In this document: positions 56,343 to 64,000 of the stretch, one piece after another
Position numbering within the stretch: position 1 is the stretch's first letter
Layout: each line of letters opens with the position of its first letter
Assembly (NCBI GenBank): GCA_037953745.1
Contig: JBAKBP010004425.1
Span: 1-64,000, forward strand
From: Lithodes maja
Lineage: Eukaryota > Arthropoda > Malacostraca > Decapoda > Lithodidae
Direction of reading: 5' to 3'
DNA: 64,000 nt
Notes under the pieces: generated by a model
What the model was told of the DNA's origin: nothing
Seen by the model: only the letters and a program-made list of their open reading frames with translations
The model's database searches: none
Translations under genes and position numbers: made by a program

Positions 56343-56620
56343 TTACCAGGTTGGCCTCATACAGCAGTAAGTTTAATTTAATGAGAGGATTTTGGCAATT
56401 AGCTCTCCCTTGTAGCGAGGTAAATATCATGCTTTTGTAGTGCGCTTTTAAGCCTTCAGCTGTGAGATGCCTTGCAGTTCGATTAACGCTCCAGCTACGT
56501 TCCGGCTATGTTCTGATGTGGTACCTGGAGACGTTGCCTACTTTGGGTGATATCCTTATTATATCCTCATTATAATCTTGCTGTTGCCAATCTGGTGGTG
56601 AATCTATTTATGTATTCTGT
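56343..56620 (+). pseudogene. Decayed second RT fragment
   Basis: DNA similar to the RT at 55331-55635: TTTTGGCAATTAGCTCTC.., TAAATATCATGCTTT, ACGCTCCAGCTACGTTCC, then CTTGCTG.TGCCAATCTGG at the end. It covers RT motif A to beyond motif C (the YIDD region is gone) with many deletions and stops. It lies between the RNase H stop and the 3' LTR. Confidence 0.75.
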
Positions 56621-56656
56621 TTAATATTATGTACTGTACTCCTTAAACTCTTTTCT

Positions 56657-56666
56657 AGGGGGGAGG
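56657..56666 (+). other. Gypsy-type polypurine tract
   Basis: AGGGGGGAGG directly abuts the 3' LTR start at 56667. Confidence 0.75.
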
Positions 56667-58172
56667 TCTGACATACGGAGCCCTGTATGTTAATTTAACA
56701 GTTAGAATTAGAGTTGAAGGAGCCGAACTACCCAAACGGTGAAGCGAGTGGGGAAACTACCTCTCCCGCATACCTGCAAACAAGCCTTCACACCTGCGTG
56801 CGTCATAGGGGACTCTGCAAACTACCTCGATGCCACGATGCTATGACGTATGATCGACGCCGGGAGCTGTGATTGGACCAGGCACCTGCTATGCAACTCT
56901 AGGAGCTATGATAGGGGCGCGCACCATCACTCGCCTCCTGATTCGTTCCTACACCATCATTGTTTGGTATATAAGACCCGAGTTGTGGGCATTCAAATCA
57001 GTCTCATTTGGAGTTGGGGAAGGTGAACTTGCAGCTGGAGGAAGACGGGGTGAAGTATTATAATGGGATTGTGACTGTCAGTCAGATTATATAAATGTGT
57101 GTTAAGTGTGTTCGGTGTAAACACTTACGTTATGTTGGTTAGTGAGATATGTGATTGGGAATTAACGTGAACGCTACTATTATGTGTTTAACTATTTGAT
57201 TGCGAATTAACGTTAACGCTACTATTATTGTGTACTTAAACTATTTGATTGCGAAGTAACGTTAACGCTATTATTATGTACTTAACTATTTTAGTTGACT
57301 AACTTGTGGACTAAAGCAACTCTTTAAGTAATTGGGTTATGATGAAAGTAATACTATTGTTTTATATTAATACTTAAGAGTTCTTTCATTTTCTTTGAAT
57401 TAAGCTTACATTGCTTAACGGTGCTTAGTACGGTGATGCTATTGTCTCGTATTAGTAATATCGCCTTAGACTAACATGGCTGTGTTAATATTACTTATAG
57501 TGATTTCCTAAGCTGAAGAAAATTCTTTTGCTTCAAAATATTATATTTTGCTTTTCATATTATTTGAGTGAGGCTTGAATCGAATCTATGAAACGATCCT
57601 GTAACTTTATTTACTCATAATCAAACCTCAATGTTACGTGGTTAAGAAATGCATTTAACTAATTATTAAATATATATATCTAACTTTTTATGTGACTTTG
57701 ATATTACTCCTGATGATAATAATAATATAATTCTATTAACGTAAGACCAGAACCAAGAATAATTAAATTAAATATAAATAAAAGGACATATAAGAAAACT
57801 ATCTATTAATTTCAAATAGGGTAAGAGACTGAAATATTCTTACTTTAATATTTATCTTTCAAGACTTTTTATAGAATTAATAGTCCTTTAGATATAACTT
57901 ATTCGGTTCATAACCATAGCCTACTAAGCTTCGGTTAAATAATATTCTTTATAAATACTACATGACTTTAATTAGTTTCAGTATTTTTCATAATTAAAGA
58001 GGATCAGTCAATAAAGGATACTAAGTCCTAAGATCCAAAAGGAAAGGAAGCAACAACAGGAAATAATTTTATTAGATTTTACTTTTGTTTTGCCTTCAGC
58101 TGACTGATGCCTTAATATATATCTCTGTGCTATCTAGATTCATCAAGTTAACCACTTGAGGATCAAGATACG

Positions 58173-58176
<4 letters not shown>
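56667..58176 (+). repeat. Gypsy-type 3' LTR (1510 bp)
   Basis: Pairs with 49785-51288. It ends ATACGTAAC and is followed by TATAT, which matches TATAT before the 5' LTR. Because the target is a (TA)n run, that duplication cannot be told apart from the microsatellite. Confidence 0.9.

Positions 58177-58241
<65 letters not shown>
58177..58241. repeat. (TA)n microsatellite
   Basis: About 32 TA units immediately right of the gypsy 3' LTR. Together with the TATATA run at 49774-49784 it forms the split insertion target. Confidence 0.95.
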
Positions 58242-58245
<4 letters not shown>

Positions 58246-58375
58246 TAAACAACTGAAGATAAAATCATTGCACAGAACGAAGTAGTGACTCGTTGATTGG
58301 TCCTGGAGGAGTCCTGCAGTTCCCGTAGGACCCGGTAGATGACGTTGCTGCTCTGTTTCTTTACACTATAGAGAG

Positions 58376-58640
58376 TGTTGGCTTTCGACGACAGACTGTG
58401 TTGCTTCTTTTTTTGCTCTCGTCTGTGCCCTTCGTTTCGCTCTTTTCCTCTCCTTGATGTTGGCAAGCCTGGTTTTGATTGGTGACGTCTCTCCATAGTT
58501 TGTGAGAACATCTGATGGGGTTGCAAATTTGTTGTCTTGCATAGGTGTGTCATCTCGGCTATATTATCAAGTTTTTTGGTTAGAAGACAGAATTGGTTAT
58601 GGCCTATAACATGAAATGAACCTCACATTTGTACCTGGTG
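58376..58640 (-). pseudogene. Unidentified coding relic
   Basis: Minus strand. One frame reads GSFHVIGHNQFCLLTKKLDN then IAEM toward 58560. Another, from an ATATAG acceptor-like site at 58560, reads DDTPMQDNKFATPSDVLTNY, then SPIKTRLANIKERKRAKRRA and a KKEATQSVVE tail to TAG at 58376-58378. The basic tail (KERKRAKRRAQTRAKK) looks like a C-terminal nuclear segment. The two frames are probably one protein end disturbed by an indel or an intron. I do not recognise the family. Confidence 0.35.
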
Positions 58641-59689
58641 AATAGCTGTCACAAATAAATGTAGAAGTAGCTCTGTTTTCAGTGTGTTTCAGCTTCTTAA
58701 ACACCTTGCATAGACACATACCCGCCTTCAACGGATGCATGGAGCAGAATAATATTACTAGGGGTGGCAAGTTTAGAACCTCAGGGAATCGTCAGGCAAC
58801 AAGCGGGACAGGTTGGTCCAAACCAACTTAGCCAGTACTGCCAAAAAGTATGGGTACATCGCCCGCAGTATAGGCCTTTATATAAAAAAAAAGGACCTAC
58901 CATTACGGCGGCCGTACCATCAAGGCTACAATAAATATCCTAAATTTACTTGTGTCTGTGTATGTGAGTGTGTATGTTTGTGTGTTAGTAGGGGTTTGAG
59001 AGGTTGAATATTTTAATATTCTTTAAGAATGTGTGGTTTTGGTTGTATGAAGTTCTGATAATTGTATAGTGCATACTCCTAAACCATAACGGTGGCCCAA
59101 TGCGATCCCTCTATCCACTTTAGCGAATCTTCGAAATTTACAAACATTTAGACAAGGAATGCAGTATCAGAGCTTCGAATATTTAAGAGTAATATTTAAC
59201 TCTCGAGCGGCTTAAAAATAATCGCCCTGGCTTCATTATAACTGATATACCTAATCTGCCTTTACCAGTGTTAGCTGCATCCCTGTCCTACCTACGCCTA
59301 CCCCCGAACACTCCCACGCATGAGGCCACAAGAGGACCGCTTGCGGTTCACCCTTTGTCTGCAGCATCTTATTTTTGTCATGCCTATTGCAAGACATTGT
59401 ATACAATTCAGACAATAATACAAAGGTCTGTGATATTCCAAATGATTGATAGACTCATTTTAATGATAGATATATTTATTCTGAACGCATCCTGACATCA
59501 TACTACCGGTACACTGTACAGGATTATGAGTTATCATATGAAGAGTCAGCAAATATTTCCACGTAATTTTTATGAGTATTGTATCCGCTTTCCAGACATC
59601 ATGGACATGTTTCTTGAATGCAATTGTAATTATTAGTGATTTGAAGATATTCTGGCACCATACTTGCGAGATATTGAACAGGTCCATAA
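58641..59689. other. Unassigned region
   Basis: Nothing supported. A GT-rich run lies near 58945-58990. The part at 59070-59180 weakly matches 48424-48560. Confidence 0.4.
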
Positions 59690-59892
59690 GAACATAAGAA
59701 AATGGGAGTCTGCAGAAAGCCGATTGGCCTAAGCAAGGCAGATCCCTGTCCCACACAACCCCAATTACAAAGCCCAATTATAGGCTCAACACTCTAATAC
59801 CCTGAGGATCATCTTACCAAAACGGTTAGAGATTAACGCAGGATTACGGGGGTCTGCAGAGCGCTGATTGGCCCAACCCTGCTGATCCCCCT

Positions 59893-60592
59893 TCACACCC
59901 AACCCTTCTCGTCCATATGCTTATCCAATTTTATCTTAAAGCTCCCTATCGTTTTTAATCCCACTATAGCACTTGGTAGTCCATTCCACCCATCTACAAC
60001 TCTGTTACCAAACCAATATTTGCCTATATCTTTTCTGAAACAATTTATCTAATTTGAAACCATTGGTACGAGTTCTTTCGCTATCACTGAGCTTTAGTAC
60101 ATTTGTCATGTCCCCTTTGTTAATCCCACTAACCCACTTGAACACCTCTATCATATCCCCTCTAACTCTGCGTCTCTCTAACGAATGTAAGCCTAATTTC
60201 TTCAACCTTTCTTTAAACGGAAGATTTCTAATATTATGGATCATTTTTGTCATTCTACGTTGTACTCTCTCCAATGAATCATGTCCATTCTGTAATAAGG
60301 ACACCAAAATTGAACAGCATAATCCATATGGGGTCTCACTAATGACAAGTAAAGTTTTAAGATAACATCAGCAGTTCTGTTACTCACACTCCTTGAGATG
60401 AACCCGAGAATCTTGTTTGCCTTGTTTCGAACGCTTATACACTTGTCTAGGCTTCAAATCATTGGTAACAAACACACCTAGATCTTTCTCACAATTCGAG
60501 TTTTCTAATTCCACATTAGCTAGTTTATATTTAACATTTGTATGCTTCTTCCCTATCTTTAATACCTTGCATTTGTCAATGTTAAACTTCAT
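59893..60592 (-). pseudogene. CR1-like post-RT C-terminal domain
   Basis: It is spread over three frames. KFNIDKCKVLKIGKKH to KDLGVFVTNDLKP at 60380-60592. A frame around 60250-60440 reads NKANKILGFISRSVSNRTAD and LYLSLVRPHMDYAVQFW. 60005-60307 reads SLERVQRRMTKMIHNI and KLGLHSLERRRVRGDMIEVF. A last frame reads GKYWFGNRVVDGWNGLPSAI and FKIKLDKHMDEKGW to TGA at 59893-59895. This NRV..WN.LP ending is typical for CR1-like elements. At least three frameshifts lie within 700 bp. Confidence 0.8.
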
Positions 60593-60645
60593 CTGCCAAT
60601 TTACTGACCATTCGTGTAAGGTATCTAGATCCCTTTGGAGGCACT

Positions 60646-62151
60646 CTATATCTCTATCTGAATCAATATTATTGTTCTCCCCATTTTGGTATCGTCTGCA
60701 AATTTACTTATCCTACTAGTTATACCTAAATCAAGGTCATTTATGTATATAACAAACAACAGAGGACCTAATACAGATCCCTGGGGGACACCACTTTTGA
60801 CTGCTCCCCATTCTGACTTCGTACTATTTATGCTGACTCTCTGCTTCCTACCAATTAGCCATGACCTAATCCATCCCAACAACGCCCCACCTATTCCATG
60901 CGCCTCAACCTTTCTCATCAATCTCTCATGGGGGACTCTGTCGAAAGCTTTACTGAAATCTAAATATATTATATCATATGACTTGTCATTATCTACTTCT
61001 TCATATACCTCTGAGAAAAAACTAAGCAAATTAGTAAGGCAAGAACGTCCCTGAGTGAATCCATGCTGAGAAGAATTTATTAAATTAAATGTATCTAAGT
61101 GGTTTCTAATTTTACTAGCAATAATTGACTCTAGTAGCTTTCCTATGATTGATGTAAGACTAATGGGACGGTAATTGGATGCTATTGATTTGTCACCTTT
61201 TTTGAAGATCGGAACTACGTTTGCAAGCTTCCAAGCTTCTGGAACTATACCTGTCTCCAATGACTTGTTAAATAAAAATGTTAATGGGTAACTTAACTCA
61301 TCCCTACATTCTTTTAATACTCTAGCATATACCTCATCAGGACCAGGCGATTTATGAGGTTTCAGTCTGTCAATTTCCTTAAGCACATCATTTCTACTTA
61401 TAGTAACCGTACTTAACCTATTTTCTATACTATCGCTATATACCTTACGGACTTCTGGAAACTGTGCCAAATTTTCATTAGTGAAAACGGAAAGAAATTG
61501 ACTATTTAATGTACTGCACATTTCTAAATCATTTTCTGTCATTTCTCCTATCGAAGTTTTAAGGGGACCAATTACATCTCTAACCTTGGATTTATATAGT
61601 TGGTAAAAAGCTTTAGGATTATTTTTTGAGTCATTGGCAACCTTAATTTCATAATTTCTTTTTTCTTTCCTAATATCCTTTTTTACCTGTCTTGATAGAT
61701 TCTGATAGTAAGCAAGTAGGTGAATTTCGCCTTTTCTAATTTTTCTATATATTCCTCTCTTTTGTCCTAGAAGATCTAATAGTCTATTATTCATCCATTT
61801 GGGTTGGTTCTGTCTTGATCTAAATTTTCTTTTGGGGATGTATTTATTTTGTGCATTGAATACTGACTTGATAAAATTATCGTATGTATCTACCAAGGTT
61901 GACGTCTCTTCCTGACTTAAGATGACAGGTGCCTGAGAAGGGGTACACTCATTTGGACACCTGGATCGACTTAATTTTTTGACCATAGGGTCCGCTGATA
62001 GGGCTCTTCTTAACCCACCATAATTGGCTTTTCTAAAGTCAGGTATTAATGTTGTATTCTCTCTGGTATTACCTTTCCATTGTATATTAAAATACACAGA
62101 ATTGTGGTCACTATTTCCTAGGTGGTCCCCTATCTCTACATTATTTACCAT
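60646..62151 (-). pseudogene. CR1-like reverse transcriptase
   Basis: A 501-codon frame. It starts in the late endonuclease (HLGNSDHNSVYFNI, with the catalytic SDH), passes a Lys/Arg-rich linker (KRNYEIKVANDSKNNPKAFYQ), then the RT: RLKPHKSPGPDEVYARVLKE, ASNYRPISLTSIIGK, QHGFTQGRSCLTNLL, IYLDFSKAFDRVPHE (motif A), SGVPQGSVLGPLLFVIYIND (motif B) and SKFADDTKM (motif C, ADD intact). It ends by frameshift soon after motif C. Confidence 0.9.
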
Positions 62152-62207
62152 ATGTTCATTGTTACTGAAAACTAAATCGAGAATATTATTACCTCTAGTC
62201 GGCGTAT

Positions 62208-62924
62208 CTATGAATTGAAATAAAAAAAACTATTTTGTACTACCTCTATAAACTCCTCAGAATCAGAGTCTCCTATTTGATGCTGCCAATCTATATTCGG
62301 AAAATTAAAATCCCCCATAATGCACACATTGCTAAACCTTGATGCCATTTTAATTTCCTCCCATAATGACGTTCCGTCATTTCTACTCATATTTGGCGGT
62401 CTATACATAACTCCAATAACTATGGTCTCACTACCTTCGTTAACCTCTACCGAAACACTTTCATTATCGTTATTTAGTCTAATACCTGATTTAATACAGC
62501 TTTTTAATGTACTCCTGACAAACACTGCTATACCGCCACCCCTCTTACTTGTTCGGTCATATTTAAACAAACTATATCCTGGTATATCAAATTCTGCTAA
62601 AAAATGCCTGGTTTCTGTATTAATCCACGTTTCAGTTAGCGCTATTATGTCTATATTTTCTTTGCTAACAAGGGCTCTAAGTTCGTTCATTTTGTTACAT
62701 AGACTCCTACAGTTTGTGTAATATACTCTCAATTTACTTCTTTTCTTTATACCTAATTTACCTTTGTTTTTAGCGACATTTCCATCTTCCGTTGCACCAT
62801 CACTACTATCATTTGCATTATAGTCATCATTTTTAGCATGAGACTGAATATCCTTATCGCTTTCGCCTGACGCTAAAATTGTTCCATTTAACCTCTCATT
62901 TACACTCTCAATATTTCTGTTCAA
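62208..62924 (-). pseudogene. CR1-like ORF2 start and endonuclease
   Basis: A 238-codon frame beginning with TTG that overlaps the ORF1 stop (TTTTGA). An ATGA-type overlap that has lost its ATG would explain it. After a charged leader come YYTNCRSLCNKMNELRAL, IIALTETWINTET, RGGGIAVFVRS, GVMYRPPN and VCIMGDFNFPNIDWQ, all AP-endonuclease motifs. It ends at a T8 homopolymer (A8 on the other strand, near 62221-62228). The following frame reads on into FIDTPTRGNNILDLVF, so the break is slippage in that run. Confidence 0.85.
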
Positions 62925-63811
62925 AACCCCACAACCACCCTATCTAAAGAACTAGCTAATGTAGAAACCCCTAACCGTGAAAGATGAACCCCATCCCTTG
63001 CGTACATCCCATCTCTCCCATAGAAACTATCCCAGTTACCAATGAATGGTATTGCTTTTTCTTTGCAATATTTCTCCAAACGGCAATTGACACCAATCGC
63101 CCTGGATGTCCATTCCTTGGGAACTCCTCTTCTTGGTAGGATACAATGTACTACAGGGATCCCTCCCTTCATCCTAACTTTATCTAACACATCCCGATAC
63201 TGCTGCAGCAGTTCCTCACTTCTACCCTTACCAACATCGTTACTCCCGGCACTGAGACAGATAATGGGGTTATCTCCACTATCTTCCAAGATGTGGTCCA
63301 TCTTCTCTAAAACCCTCCCAACTCCATGGCCAGGCAGACACACAACCTTCCTAAGTTTAGTGCGGGTAGCCCTAACTAAATGTCTTACCATGGAGTCGCC
63401 CACAATCGACACAGACTTACCTTCTCGGGACACAGACTTACCTTTCCCTCGGGAGGATCCAGCAGCTGCAGTTGGAGAACCCCCGGTGGTGGCAGAAGCT
63501 CCCTTGGTGGTGGTGGTGGTGGGGGGGGTAGTGGTGGTGGTAGGTAGCACAGCGTCAGAGGTTGGAGCTGAGTCGGCGGCAGGCACTTCGGTTATCCCTC
63601 CCTTATCCTGACTATCTTTTCCCTCACATTCGTCTCGCAAAGGAGAGAATGTATTTGTCACACTCATACCTATTCTACTATCCTGCTTCTTGAGTGTGAC
63701 TTTCCCACCCGTATTTTTAACAACCTGCCATGAATACAATTTGTCATCAACTTCCTCCCTTTTCCCCTTACTTGACTTTATTTCCTCTTGGAAGCCAATA
63801 AAGAATCATTG
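62921..63811 (-). CDS. CR1-like ORF1, SGNH/esterase-like domain
   Basis: Open on the minus strand from about 63811 (no ATG at the start; IGFQEEIKSSKGKREEVDDK precedes position 63739) to TGA 62921-62923. The middle is low complexity: a TTTTTPPTTTTTKG-like Thr-rich run coded by GGTGGT repeats. The C-terminal half has SGNH hydrolase blocks: SIVGDSMVRHL (block I Ser), LSAGSNDVGKG (block III Asn) and ARDGVHLSRLG (block V Asp/His). ORF1 proteins of CR1-type elements are known to carry such esterase-like domains. Substrate unknown. The catalytic residues appear intact. Confidence 0.85.
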
Positions 63812-64000
63812 AAATGTTCGTTGTCATTTCAGGATATTCATTCGTACTCTCCCGGACTTCTTATAGTGCCTCTTTATATTTTAAAGCATATATGAGTATG
63901 CAATCCGTGTATAAAAGGATATACAGAAAGAATACACAAGATTTACTGAGCAAATGTGTCCATAACACAAAAAAAGAACCATCATATTTGCTTTCATCTA
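63812..64000. other. Flank, nothing recognised
   Basis: AT-rich sequence with no coding frame continuing ORF1. The LINE is either 5'-truncated at about 63820 or its 5' UTR lies here. Confidence 0.5.

Larger units (their letters stand above)
49785..58176 (+). mobile_element. Ty3/gypsy-type element with integrase before RT
   Basis: An 8.4-kb LTR retrotransposon: LTR, primer-binding site, gag, protease, integrase, RT, RNase H, RT relic, polypurine tract, LTR. The order is that of Ty1/copia, but the motifs are those of Ty3/gypsy, as described for the Gmr1 group. Lesions include two stops (51779, 53094) and frameshifts near 52965, 53640, 53828 and 54435. Confidence 0.9.
59690..63811 (-). mobile_element. 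CR1-like LINE with esterase-type ORF1
   Basis: A minus-strand element with ORF1 (SGNH/esterase-like), then endonuclease, RT and C-terminal domain. It ends near 59690 with TTCTTATGTTCTTATG, a short tandem repeat as in CR1/L2-type tails. The 3' end family also appears at 18856. The frame is broken at least four times, so it is a dead copy, although large segments remain open. Confidence 0.85.

Noticed and set aside
62921..62924. Programmed -1 frameshift between ORF1 and ORF2 of the CR1-like element.
   Set aside because: The local TTTTGA does not form a proper slippery heptamer in the ORF1 frame. A lost ATGA overlap fits better.

Overview
The window is a stretch of repeat-rich animal chromosome. 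There is no bacterial gene organisation, no long intact host gene, and most of the DNA can be assigned to transposable elements and tandem repeats. The mix (a BEL/Pao element, a Ty3/gypsy-type element, CR1-like and Jockey-like non-LTR elements, AT-rich spacers, arthropod-style TATA plus Inr promoter) fits an invertebrate. A decapod crustacean is my best guess from the style of the repeats, but nothing in the sequence proves it. No rRNA, convincing tRNA or CRISPR array was seen.

Layout. Positions 1-17760 are a satellite of about 22 head-to-tail units of roughly 750 bp. A 5'-truncated, poly(A)-tailed Jockey-like LINE interrupts it at 1791-3383. The right half of the array has higher-order structure (F-F-G twice, then AB-AB-CD-AB-CD). 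The array ends in a divergent edge unit (17757-18130) that carries one satellite segment in inverted orientation. From 18206 to 18614 the minus strand holds a short coding relic with a poly(A) signal. A nearly complete CR1-like LINE lies on the minus strand at 19271-24112. It encodes three PHD-like zinc fingers, an endonuclease, a reverse transcriptase and, near its N terminus, a 2A-like peptide. From 25385 to 46370 three decayed pieces of one Jockey-like family, all on the minus strand, are mixed with other features: two more broken protein-coding relics (26890-27354 plus strand, 31850-32528 minus strand), a 43-bp minisatellite, a 16-bp TTCGCCC minisatellite, a 345-bp-arm foldback palindrome (35164-35874) and a TTAA-flanked MITE-like element (36820-37311).

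Two LTR retrotransposons on the plus strand dominate the rest. A BEL/Pao element (38473-45807) has 797-bp LTRs differing at about two positions and a CAAGT target duplication. It is inserted inside the third Jockey-like piece. A Ty3/gypsy-type element (49785-58176) has 1.5-kb LTRs and the unusual order gag-protease-integrase-reverse transcriptase-RNase H, with integrase upstream of RT. This is the arrangement of the Gmr1 group, and it also carries a decayed second copy of RT sequence just upstream of the 3' LTR. The window ends with a second CR1-like LINE on the minus strand (59690-63811), whose ORF1 encodes an SGNH/esterase-like domain.

How the parts work together. Each retroelement is, or was, a self-contained replication unit: gag or ORF1 proteins for RNA packaging, RT/RNase H for cDNA synthesis, integrase or endonuclease for insertion. 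All copies here carry stops or frameshifts. Many lesions are single-base indels in homopolymers, so some may be assembly errors. The most interesting items are the integrase-before-RT gypsy element with its duplicated RT relic, the 2A-like signal in the LINE, the higher-order satellite with its conserved hairpin, and several hidden coding relics.
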